The notes below the pieces were generated by a model. That model searched no databases. It worked only from the letters and a program-made list of their open reading frames with translations, and was not told the origin of the DNA. A stretch of 64,000 bases of DNA from Cryptomeria japonica (taxonomy: Eukaryota; Streptophyta; Pinopsida; Cupressales; Cupressaceae): assembly GCF_030272615.1 (NCBI RefSeq), contig NC_081410.1, forward strand, positions 286,007,957-286,071,956. Reading direction: 5' to 3'. This document shows positions 1 to 12,377 of this stretch, one piece after another. Each line of letters starts with the position of its first letter. The stretch's first letter is position 1. Both the position numbers and the translations under genes were made by a program.

Positions 1-2915
1 GAGAATTGTGACTTGTGTCTTGAAACCTCATTGTGCCTTTAAACATTGATTTTGATGTTTTGAAACTGCATCTTTCGAGCCACACACTCTGAAATGAGGT
101 TCTAAGAGCATGATGTACAACAAAATCACATTTTGACACTACAGGCTCCAAAATAGGAACTTACATCTTGAAAGCTTGTTGTGCCTCCAAACACCAATTC
201 TGATGCTTTGAAACCAAAGATTTTGAAGCCTAAGCTCCAAAACAAGGTTCTAAGAGCATGATGTGCGTCAAAATCAAATTTTGTCGCTATCGGCTCTAGA
301 ATTAGGACTTCCATCTTGAAACCTTATTGTGCCTCCAAACATCGATTTTGATGCTCCAAAACTTGGGCTTTTCAGGCATAATTTCTAAAATAGTGTTCTA
401 AGAGCACAATATGCATCAAAATATAATTTTGATGCTACTAGCTCTAGAATCAGGGCTTGCATCTTGAAACCTTGTTGTGCCTCAAAAAACTGATTTTGAT
501 GCTTTGAAACCGGGGCTTGAATCTAGAGTCGGGACTTGCATCTTAAAAACCTTTTGTGCCTTCAAACATTGATTTTTATGCTCCAAAACTAGGTCTTTCA
601 AGGCACAAGCTCCGAAATGAGCTTCTAAGAGAATGATGTGCATCAAAATGGAATTTTGACGCTACAGGCTCCGAAATAGGGACTTGCTTCTTGAAACCTT
701 GTTGTGCCTCAAAACATTGATTTTGATGTTCCAAAATCAAGGCTCTCAAGGCACAAACTCTGAAATGAGGTTGTAATAGCACGATGTACATCAAAATTGC
801 ATTTTGATGCTACCGACTCTAGAATTGGGACTCATGTCTTGAAACCCTATTGTGCCTCCAAACACTAGTTTTTATGCTAAAAAAACTAGGCTTTTGAGGC
901 ATGACCTCCGAAACGAGGTTCTAAGAACACCATGTTTGTCAAAATCATGTTTTAACACTATCAGCTTGAGAATCGGGACTTGTGTCTTGAAACCCTGTTG
1001 TGCCTTTAAACACTGATTTTAATGTTTTGAAACTGGAGCTTTTAGGCCACATGCTCCGAAATGAGGTTCTAAGAGCACAATGTTCATCAAAATCACATTT
1101 TGACATTACAGGCTCCGGAATAGGGACTTGTGTCTTGAAAGCTTGTTGTGCCTCCAAACACCAATTTTGATGCTTCAAAACTAAAGATTTTGAGGTATAA
1201 CCTCCTAAACAAGGTTCTAAGAGCACGATGTGCATGAAAATCAAATTTTGATGCTACCGGCTCCAGAATCAGGACTTGCATCTTGAAACCTTATTGGGCC
1301 TCCAAACATCAATTTTGATGTTCCTCAAGGCACAAGCTTCTAGAATCAGGGCTTACCTCTTGAAACCTTGGTGTGCCTCACAACACTGATTTTGATGAAC
1401 CAAAACCAAGGCTTTCAAAGCACAAGCTTTGTAAGGTTCTAAGAGTATGATGTGCGCCAAAATCAGATTTTGATGCTAGTGACTCTACAATCGGGAGTTG
1501 CATCTTGAAACCTTGTTGTGCCTCCAAACATTGATTTTGATGCTCTAAAACTGGGTCTTTCGACGCACAAGTGATGAAATGAGCTTCTAAGAGAATGATG
1601 TGTGTCAAACTGGAATTTTGACACTACAGGCTCCAGAATAGGGACTTGCTTCTTGAAACCTTGTTGTCCCTCAAAACATTGATTTTGATGTTCCAAAATC
1701 AGAGCTTTGAAGGCACAAGCTCCAAAATGGGGTTCTAAGAACATGATGTACATCAAAATTACGTTTTGATGCTACTGACTCTAGAATTGGGACTTGTGTC
1801 TTCAAACATTTTTGTGCCTCCAAACACTAATTTTTATGCTCCAAAAACAAGGTGTTTGAGGCACAACCTCCGAAATGGGGTTCTAATAGCACCATATTTG
1901 TCAAAATCATGTTTTGACGCTATCAGCTTGAGAATGGGGACATGTGTCTTGAAACATTGTTGTGCCTTTAAACATTGATTTTGATGTTTTGAAACTGGAG
2001 CTTTCGAGCCACATGCTCCGAAACGATGTTCTAATAGCAAGATGTGCATCAAAATCAGGTTTTGACACTACAGGCTGTGAAATAGGGACTTGCATCTTGA
2101 AAGCTTGTTGTGCCTCCAAACACTGATTTTGATGATTCGAAACTGAAGATTTTGTTTTCCAAAACAAGGTTTAAGAGCACGATGTGCATCAAAATCAAAT
2201 TATGATGCTACCGGATCCAAAATCAGGACTTGCATTTTGAAACCTTGTTGTTTCTCCAAACATCGATTTTGATGCTCCAAAACTGGGGTTGTTGAGGCAC
2301 AATTTGTAAAACAGGGTTCTAAGAGTACAATGTGCATCAAAATTGAATTTTGATGCTACTAGCTCTAGAATCGGGGCTTGTATCTTGAAACCTTATTGTG
2401 CCTCAAAAAATTGATTTTGATGCTCCAAAACTAAGGCTTTCGAGGCACAAGCTTTGAAATGAGGTTCTAAGAGCACGATGTGCACAAAAATTAGATTTTG
2501 ATGGTATTGACTCTAGAATCGGGACTTGCATCTTGAAACCTTGGTGTACCTCCAAACATTGATCTTGATACTCCAAAACTTGGTCTTTTGAGGCACATGC
2601 TGCAAAATGAGCTTCTAAGAGAATGATGTGTGACAAAATCAAATTTTGATGCTATAGGCTCTATAATAGGGACTTGCTTCTTTAAACCTTATTGTGCTTC
2701 AAAATATTGATTTTGATGTTCCGAAATCAGGGCTTTCAAAGCACAAGCTTTGAAATGAGGTTCTAAGAGCATGATGTACCTCTAAATTGTGTTTTGACGC
2801 TACCGACTCTAGAATTGGGACTTGTGTCTTCAAACCTTTTTGAGCCTCCAAACACTATTTTTTATGCTCCAACAAAAAGGCTTTTCAGGCACAACCTCCA
2901 AAATGGGGTTCTAAT
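1..2915. repeat. Array segment 1: three HOR units
   Basis: The window opens inside an A monomer (1-106). The first unit then runs B (107-254), C (255-402), a D/E fusion of 227 bp (403-629), F (630-777) and G (778-925). The second unit (926-1887) has a C/D fusion of 222 bp (1222-1443). The third (1888-2915) keeps all seven types, but B is shortened to 140 bp (2036-2175). Confidence 0.85.
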
Positions 2916-5893
2916 AACACCATGTTTGTCAAAATTGTGTTTTGATGCTATCAGCTTGAGAATCGAGACTTGTTTCTTGAAACCTTGTTGTGCCTTTAAA
3001 CATTGATTTTGATGTTTTGAAACTGGAGCTTTCGAGGCACACACTCTGAAACGAGGTTCTAAGAGCATGATGTGCATCAAAATCACATTTTTACACTACA
3101 GGCTCCAGAATCAGGACTTGCATCTTGAAACCTTGTTGTGCCTCCAAACATCAATTTTAATGCTCCAAAACTGGGGCTTTTGAGGCACAATTTCTAAAAC
3201 AGGGTTCTAACAGCACAATGTGCATCAAATTGAATTTTGATTTACTAGCTCTATAATCGAGGCTTGCTTCTTGAAACCTTGTTGTACCTCAAAACACTAA
3301 TTTTGATGCTCCGAAACTGGGGCTTTCAAGGCACAAGCTTTGAAATGAGGTTGTAAGAGCACGATGTGCACCAAAATCATATTTTCACTCCATTGACTCT
3401 AGAATCAGGACTTGCATCTTGAAAACTTGTTGTGCCTCCAAACATTGATTTTGATGCTCCAAAACTGGGTCTTTCGAGGCACAAGCTCCGAAATGAGCTT
3501 CTAAGAGAATGATGTGCATCAAAATGGAATTTTGATGCTACAGGCTCTGGAATAGGGACTTGCTTCTTAAAATCTTGTTGTGTCTTAAAACATTGATTTT
3601 GATGTTCCAAAATCAAGGCTTTCAAGGCACAAGCTCCAAAATGAGGTTCTAAGAGCACGATGTACATAGAAATTGTGTTTTGACGCTACCCACTCTGGAA
3701 TTGGGACTTGTGTCTTGAAACCATGTTGTGCCTTGAAACACTAATTTTTATGATCCCAAACTGGGGCTTTCGAGGCACAAGCTCCTAAATAAGGTTCTAA
3801 GAGTAAATTGTGCTTCAAAATCGCATTTGGACACTACCAGCTCTAGAATCGGGACTTGCATCTTGAAACCTTATTGTGCCTCCGCACACCAATTTTGATC
3901 CTCCAAAACTGGGTCTTTCGAGGCACAAGCTCTGAAAAGAGCTTATAATAGAATGATGTGCATCAAAATGGAATTTTGACGCTAAAGGCTGCAGAATAGG
4001 GACTTGCTTCTTGAAACCTTGATGTGCCTCAAAATATAGATTTTGATTTTCCAAAATTAGGGCTTTTAAGGCACAAGCTCTAAAATGAGGAGCATGATAT
4101 ATATCAAAATTATGTTTTGACAATACCGATTCTAGACTTGGGACTTGTGTCTTGAAACCTTGTTGTGCCTCCAAACACTAATTTTTATGCTCCAAAAATG
4201 AGGCTTTTGAGGCAGAACCTCTGAAATGAAGTTCTAAGAACACCATGTTTGTCAAAATCATGTTTTGACACTATCAGCTTGAGAATCGTGACTTGTGTCT
4301 AGAAACCTTGTTGTGCCTTTACACATTGATTTTGATGTTTCAAAACTGGGGCTTTCGAGCCACATGCTCCGAACGGAGGTTCTAAGAGCACGATGTGCAT
4401 CAAAATCATGTTTTAAAACTACAGGCTCCAGAATAGGGACTTGCATCTTCAAAGCTTGTTGTGCCTCCAAACACCAATTTTGATGATTTAAAACCAAAGA
4501 TTTTGAGGCATAAGCTGCAAAATAGCATTCTAAGAGCATGATGTGCATCAAAATCAAATTTTGACGCTACCGGATCTAGAATCAAGACTTGCATCTTGAA
4601 ACCTTGTTGTGCCTTCAAACATCGATTTTGATGCTCCAAAACTTGGGCTTTTGAGGAACAACTTCTAAAACAGGGTTCTAAGAGCACAATGTGCATCAAA
4701 ATTGAATTTTGATGCTACTGGCTCTAAAATCAGAGCTTGCATCTTGAAACCTTGTTGTGCCCCAAAACATAAAATTTCATGCTGCAAAACTAGGGGCTTT
4801 CGAGGAACAAGCTTTGAAATGAGATTCTAAGAACATGATGTGCACCAAAATTTGATTTTGATACTATTGACTCTAGAATGGGGACATGCATCTTGAAACC
4901 ATGTTTTGCTTCCAAACATTGATTTTGATGCTACTAACTCTGGAATCGGGACTTTTGTCTTGAAAACTTGTTGTACCTCCAAACACTAATTTTTATGCTC
5001 CCAAACTGGGGCTTTCGAGGCACAAGCTCCTAAATAAGGTTATAAGAGTAAAATGTGCTTCAAAATCGCATTTTGACACTACCGGCTCTAGAATTGGGAC
5101 TTGCATCTTGAAACCTTATTGTTCCTCCAAACACCAATTTTGATATTCTGAAATTGGGGCATTCGAGGTGCAAGATTCGAAACAAACTTGCATCTTGAAA
5201 GATTGTTGTGCCTCGAAACACCAATTTTGATACTTTGAAACTGAAGATTTTGAGGTATAAGCTCCAAAACAAGGTTCTAAGAGCATGATGTGTGTCACAA
5301 TCAAATTTGGATGCTATCAGCTCCAGAATGAGGACTTGCATCTTGAAACCTTGTTGTGCCTCCAAACATCAATTTTGAAGCTCCAAAACTAGTTTTGATG
5401 CTCCAAAACTCGGGCTTTTGAGGCATAATTTCTAAAATAGGGTTCTAAGAGCACATTGTGCATCAAAATTGAATTTTCATGCTACTGGCTCTAGAATCGG
5501 GGTTTACATCTTGAAACCTTGATGTGCCTCAAAACACTGATTTTGCTGCTCTGAAACCTGGGCTTTCGAGGCATAAGTTTCAAAATGAGGTTCTAAGAAC
5601 AGGATCTATGCCAAAATCATATTTAAATGCTATCGACTCTAAAATCGGGACTTGCAAATCTTGAAATCTCTTTGTGCCTCCAAACATTGATTTGATGCTC
5701 CAAAACTAGGTCTTTCGAGGCAGAACCTCTGAAATGAGCTTCTAAGAGAATGATGTATGTCAAAATGGAATTTTGATGCTACAAGCTCTCGAATAGGGAC
5801 TTGCTTCTTGAAACCTTGTTGTGCCTCCAAACACTAATTTTTATGCTCCAAAATGATGCTTTTGAGGCACAACCTCATAAATGAGGTTCTAAG
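2916..5893. repeat. Array segment 2: HOR units with type H monomers
   Basis: The unit at 2916-4238 reads A, in-register B/C hybrid (3064-3211), D, E, F, G/H (3654-3801), H/E (3802-3949), F shortened to 141 bp (3950-4090), G. The next (4239-5893) reads A, B, C, D, an E/G fusion of 215 bp (4832-5046), an H/B fusion of 235 bp (5047-5281), a C of 168 bp with an internal 20-bp duplication (5282-5449), D, E, F/G hybrid. Type H is marked by GTAAAATGTGCTTCAAAATC and CTCCTAAATAAGGTT just before it. Confidence 0.82.
5373..5412. repeat. 20-bp tandem duplication inside a C monomer
   Basis: Two adjacent near-identical 20-bp copies (TTTTGAAG then TTTTGATG, each followed by CTCCAAAACT) lengthen this C monomer from 148 to 168 bp. 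Confidence 0.85.
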
Positions 5894-8800
5894 AACACCA
5901 TGTTTGTTAAAATCATGTTTTGACGCTATCAGCTTGAGAATCATGACTTGTGTCTTGAAACCTTGTTGTGCCTTTAAACATTGATTTTGATGTTTTGAAA
6001 CAGGAGCTTTCAAGCCACATGCTCTGAAACAATGTTGTAGGAGCACGATGTGCATCAAAATCACATTTTGACACTACAGCCTCCAGAATAGGGACTTGCA
6101 TCTTGAAAGCCTGTTGTGCCTGCAAACACCAATTTTGATGCTTTCAAACTGAAGATTTTGAGGCATAAGCTCCAAAACAAGGTTCTAAGAGCACCATGTG
6201 TGTCAACATCAAATTTTGACTGAACCGGCTCTAGAGTCAGGACTTGATTCTTGAAACCTTGTTGTGCCTCCAAACATCGATTTTCATGCTAGAAAATTGG
6301 TGCTTTTGAGGCACAATTTCTAAAACAGGGCTCTAAGAGCAAAATGTGCATCAAAATTGAATTTTGATGCTACTGTCTCTAGAATCGGGGATTGCATCTT
6401 AAACCCTTGTTGTGCCTCAAAACACTGATTTTGATGCTCCAAAACTGGGGCTTTCGAGGCACAAGCTTCAAAATGAGGTTGTAAGAGCATGATGTGTGCC
6501 AAAATCAGATTTTAACACTATTGACTCTAGAATACGGACTTGCATCTTGAAACTTTGTTGTGCCTCCAACCATTGATTTTGATGCTCCAAAACTGGGTCT
6601 TTTGAGGCACAAGCTCCGAAATGAGCTTCTAAAAGAATGATGTGCATCAAAATTCCAGTTTGACGCTACAGGCTCTGGAATAGTGACTTGCTTCTTGAAA
6701 TCTTGTTGTGCCACCAAACACTGATTTTGATGTTCCTAAATCAGGGCTTTCAAGGTAGATGGTCTGAAATGAGGTTCTAAGAGCACGATGTAAATCAAAA
6801 TTGCATTTTGACCCTATCGACTCTGGAATTGGGACTTGTGTCTTGAAACCTTGTTGTGCCTCCAAACACTAATTTTTATGCTCCAAAAATGAGGCTTTTG
6901 AGGCACAACCTCAGAAAAGAGGTTCTAAGAACACCATGTTTGTCAAAATCATGTTTTGACGCTATCAGCTTGAGAATCATGACTTGTGTCTTGAAACCTT
7001 GTTGTTCCTTTAAACATTGATTTATATGTTTTGAAATTGCAGCTTTCAAGCCACATGCTCCGAAATGACATTCTAAGAGCACTATGTGCATCAAAATAGC
7101 AACTTGCATCTTAACATCTTGTTGTGCCTCCACACACCAATTTTGATGCTTCAAAACCAAAGATTTTGAGACATAAGCTCCAAAACAAGGTTCCTAGAGT
7201 ATGATCTATGTCAAAATCAAATTTTGACGCTACCGGCTCCACAATCAGGTGTTGTATCTTGAAACCTTGTTGTGCCTCCAAACATCAATTGTGATGCTCC
7301 AAAAGTAGGGCTTTTGAGGCACAATTTCTAAAATAGGGTTATAAGAGAACAATGAGCATCAAAATTGAATTTTGATGCTATTGACTTTATAATCGGGGTT
7401 TGCATCTTGAAACCTTGTTGTGCCTCAAAACACTAATTTTTATGCTCCGAAATCGGGGCTTTTGAGGCACAAGCTTCAAAATGAGGTTTTAAGAGCACGA
7501 TGTGCACCAAAATCATATTTTGATGCTATTGACTCTAGAATCGGGACTTGCATCTTGAAACCTTGTTGTGACTGCCAACATTGATTTTGATGCTCCAAAA
7601 CTGGGTCTTTCAAGGTACAAGCTCTTAAATGAGCTCCGAAATGAGGTTCTAAGAGCACGATGTACATCAAAATTGTGTTTTCATGCTACTAACTTTGGAA
7701 TTGGGACTTGTGTCTTGAAACCTTTTTGTGCCTCGAAACACTAATTTTTATGCACCAAAAATGAGGCATTTAAGGCACAACCTCTGAAATGAGGTTCTAA
7801 GAACACCATGTTTCTCAAAATCATGTTTTGATGCTATCGGCTTGAGAATAAGGACTTGTGTCTTGAAACCTTGGTGTGCCTTTAAAGATTGATTTTGATG
7901 TTTCAAAACTGGAGCTTTTGAGCAACACACTCCAAAATGAGGTTCTAAGAGCATGATGTGCGTCAAAATCATGTTTTGACACTACAAACTCTGGAATAGG
8001 GACTTGCGTCTTGAAACCTTGTTGTGCCTCCAAACACCAATTTCGATGCTTTGAAACCAAAGATTTTGAGGCATAAGTTTAAAAACAAGGTTCTAAGAGG
8101 ATGTGCATCAAAATCAAATTTTGATGCTACCGGCTCCAGAATCAGGACTTGCATCTTGAAACCTTGTTGTGCCTCCAAACATCGATTTTGATGCTTCGAA
8201 ACTAGGGTTTTTGAGGCTTAAGCTTCGAAATGAGGTTCTAAGAGCATGATGTGTGCCAAAATCAAATTTTGACCCGATTGACTCTAGAATACAGACTTGG
8301 ATCTTGATACCTTGTTGTGCCTCCAAACATTGATATTGATGCTCCAAAACTGGGTCTTTCAAGCCCCAAGCTCTGAAATGAAGTTCTAAGAGCATGATGT
8401 ACATAAAAATTGTGTTTTGATGTTACCAACTCTTGAATTGGGACTTGTGTCTTGAAACCTCTTTTTGCCTCCAAACACTAATTTTTATGCTCCAAAAACA
8501 AGGCTTTTGAGGCATGACCTCCAAAATGAGGTTGTAAGAACAACATGTTTGTCAAAATCGTGTTTTGACGCTATTAGCTTGAAAATTGGGACTTGTGTCT
8601 TGAAACCTTGTTGTGCCTTTAAACATTGATTTTGATGTTTTGAAAGTGGAGTTTTTGAGCCACATGCTCCAAAATGAGGTTTTAAGAGCACGATGTGCAT
8701 CAAAATCACGTTTTGACACTACAGGGTCTGAAATAGGGACTTGAGTCTTGAAAGCTTGTTGTGCCTCCAAACAACAATTTTGATGCTTTGAAACCAAAGA

Positions 8801-9574
8801 TTTTGAGGAATAAGCTCCAGACCAAGGTTCTAAGAGTATGATGTGTGTCAAAATCAAATTTTGACAGTACCACCTCCAGAATGAGGTATTGCATCTTGAA
8901 ACCTGGTTGTGCCTCCAAACATGGATTTTGATGCTCCAAAACTGGGGCTTTTGAGGAACAATTTCCAAAACAAGGTTCTAAGAGTACAATGTGCATCAAA
9001 ATTGAATTTTAATGCTAAAGGCTCTAGAATCGGGGCTTGCACCTTGAAACCTTGTTGTGCCTCAAATCAATGATTTTGATGCTCTGAAACTGGGGCTTTC
9101 GAGGCAAAAGCTTCAAAATGAGGTCCTAACAGCATGATGTGCGTCAAAATCATATTTTGACTCTATTGAGTCTAGAATCGCGACTTGCATCTTGAAACCT
9201 TGTTGTGCCTCCAAACATTGATTTTGATGCTCCAAAACTGGGTCTTTCAAGGCACAAGTTCCGAAATGAGATTCTAAGAGAATCATGTGTGTCAAAATTG
9301 AATTTTGATGCTACAGGCTCTAGAAGAGGGACTTGCTTCTTCAAGTCTTGTTGTGCCTCAAAACATTGATTTTCATGTTCTAAAATCAGGGCTTTCAAGG
9401 CACAAGCTCCGAAATGAGATTCTAAGAGCATGATGTACATCAAAATTGCATTTTGACGCTACTGAATCTGGAATTGGGACTCTTGTCTTGAAACCTTGTT
9501 GTGCCTCCAAACACTAATTTTTATACTCCAAAAACAAGGCTTTTCAAGCACAACCTCCGAAATGGGGTTCTAAG
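5894..9574. repeat. Array segment 3: four HOR units
   Basis: 5894-6929 is a full 1036-bp unit. 6930-7801 has B reduced to 120 bp (7078-7197) and E joined directly to the tail of F (7494-7653). 7802-8538 is a 5-mer A-B-C/D-E-G with F absent. 8539-9574 is again a full 1036-bp unit. Confidence 0.85.
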
Positions 9575-12377
9575 AACACCATGTTTGTCAAAATCATGTT
9601 TTGATGCTATCAACTTGAGAATCGTGACTTGTTTCTTGAAACTTTGTTGTGCCTTTAAACATTGATTTTGATGTTTTGAAACTGGTGCTTTCGAGCCACA
9701 TGCTTCGAAATGAGGTTCTAAGAGCACGATGTGCATCAAAATCACGTTTTGACACTACAGGCTCCAGAATCAGGACTTACATCTTGAAACCTTGTTGTGA
9801 CTCCAAACATCGATTTTGATGCTCCAAAACTAGGGCTTTTGAGGCAAATTTCTAAAACAGGGTTCTAACAGCATAATGTGCATTAAAATTGAATTTTGAT
9901 TTACTGGCTCTATAATTGAGGCTTGCTTCTTGAAACCTTGTTGTACCTCAAAACACTGATTTTGATGCTCCAAAACTGGGGCTTTCGAGGTACAAGCTTT
10001 GAAATGAGGTTATAAGAGCACGATGTGCACCAAAATCATATTTTCACTCTATTGACCCTAGAATCAGGACTTGCATCTTGAAAACTTGTTGTGCCTCCAA
10101 ACATTGATTTTGATGCTCCAAAACTAGGTCTTTCGAGGCACAAGCTCTGAAATGAGCTTCTAAGAGAATGATGTGCGTCAAAAGAGAATTTGATGCTACA
10201 GGATCTGGAATAGGGACTTGCTTCTTGAAATCTTGTTGTGCCTTAAAACATTGATTTTGATGTTCCAAAATCAAGGCTTTCAAGGCACAAACTCCGAAAT
10301 GAGGTTCTAAGAGCATGATGTACATAGAAATTGTGTTTTGACGCTACCCACTCTAGAATTGGGACTTGTGTCTTGAAACCATGTTGTGCCACCAAACACT
10401 AATTTTTATGATCCCAAACTTCAGATTTCGAGGCACAAGCTCCTAAATAAGGTTCTAAGAGTAAAATGTGCTTCAAAATCGCATTTTGACAATATCGGCT
10501 CTAGAATCGGGACTTGCGTCTTGAAAACTTATTGTGCCTCTGAACACCAATTTTGATGCTCCAAAACTGGGTCTTTCGAGGCACAAGCTACAAAATGAGC
10601 TTCTAAGACAATGATGTGCATCAAAATGGAATTTTGATGCTACAGGCTGCAGAATACGGACTTGCTTCTTGAAACCTTGATGTGCCTCAAAACATTGATT
10701 TTGATTTTCCAAAATTAGATCTTTTAAGGCACAAGCTCCAAAATGAGGAGCATGATGTACATCAAAATTGTGTTTTCACAATATTGATTCTGGAATTAGG
10801 ACTTGTGTCTTGAAACCTTGTTGTGCCTCCAAACACTAATTTTTATGCTCCAAAAATGAGGCTTTTGAGGCAAAACCTTTGAAATGAGGTTCTAAGAACA
10901 CCATGTTGGTCAAAATCATGTTTTGATGCTATCAGCTTGAAAATCGGGACTTGTGTCTAGAAACCTTGTTGTGCCTTTACACATTGATTTTGATGTTTCA
11001 AAACTGGAGCTTTCGAGCCACACACTCGAAAAGGAGGTTCTAAGAGCACGATGTGCATCAAAATCATGTTTTGACACTAGAGGCTCCAGAATAGGGACTT
11101 GCATCTTCAAAGCTTGTTGTGCCTCCAAACACCAATTTTGATGATTCGAAACCAAAGATTTTGAGGCATAAGCTCCAAAATAGAATTCTAAGAGCACGAT
11201 GTGCATCAAAATCAAATTTTGACGCTACTAGCTCTAGAATCAAGACTTGCATCTTGAAACCTTGTTGTGCCTTCAAACATCGATTTTGATGCTCTAAAAC
11301 TTGGGCTTTTGAGGAACAACTTGTAAAACATGGTTCTAAGAGCACAATGTGCATCAAAATTGAATTTTGATGCTACTGGCTCTAAAATCAGAGCTTGCAT
11401 CTTGAAACCTTGTTGTGCCTCAAAACATTAAATTTGATGCTCCTAAACTGGGGGCTTTCGAGGAACAAGCTTTGAAATGAGGTTCTAAGAACATGATGTG
11501 TGCCAAAATCTGATTTTGACACTATTGACTCTAGAATCGGGACATGCTTCTTGAAACCATGTTGTGCTTCCAAACATGGATTTTGATGCTCCAAAACTTG
11601 GTCTTTCGAGGCATAAGCTCTGAAATGAGCTTCTAAGAGAATGATGTGCGTCAAAATGGAATTTTGATGATACAAGCTCCAGAATAAGGACTTGCTTCTT
11701 GAAACCTTTGTGTGCCTCAAAACATTGATTTTGATGTTCCAAAATCATGGCTTTCAAGGCACAAGCTCCGAAATGAGATTCTAAGAGCATGATGTACATC
11801 AAAATTTTCTTTTGATGCTACCGACCTTGGAATTGGGACTTGTGTCTTGAAACCTTGTTGTTCCTCCAATCCTTAATTTTTATGCTCCAAAAATGAGGCT
11901 TCAGAGGCATGACCTCCGAAATGATGTTCCAAGAACACCATTTTTGTCAAAATCTTGGATTGACACTATCAGCTTGAGAATCCAAACTTGTGTCTTAAAA
12001 CCTTGTTGTGCCTTTAAACGTTGATTTTGATGTTTTGAAATTGGAGCTTTCGAGCCATATGCTTCAAAATGAGGTTCTAAGAGAACGATGTGCATCAAAA
12101 TCACATTTTGACACTACAGGCTCTGAAATAGTGACTTGCATCTTGAAAGCTTGTTGTGCCTCCAAACACCAAATTTGACGCTTTGAAACCGAAGATTTTG
12201 AGGCATAAGCTCCAAAACAAGGTTCTAAGAGCACGATGTGCCTGAAAATCAAATTTTGATGATACCATCTCTAGAATCAGGACTTGCTTCTTGAAACCTT
12301 GTTGTGCCTCCAAACATCAATTTTGATGCTCCAAAAATAAGTCTTTTCAGATACGACCTCCAAAATGAGGTTCTAAG
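9575..12377. repeat. Array segment 4: copy of the H-bearing unit plus a 3-mer
   Basis: 9575-10896 repeats the arrangement of 2916-4238 monomer for monomer: A, B/C (9723-9869), D, E, F, G/H (10312-10459), H/E (10460-10607), 141-bp F (10608-10748), G. 10897-11933 is a full unit. 11934-12377 is a minimal 444-bp unit A-B-C/G in which the C/G hybrid (12230-12377) removes D, E and F without loss of register. Confidence 0.85.
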
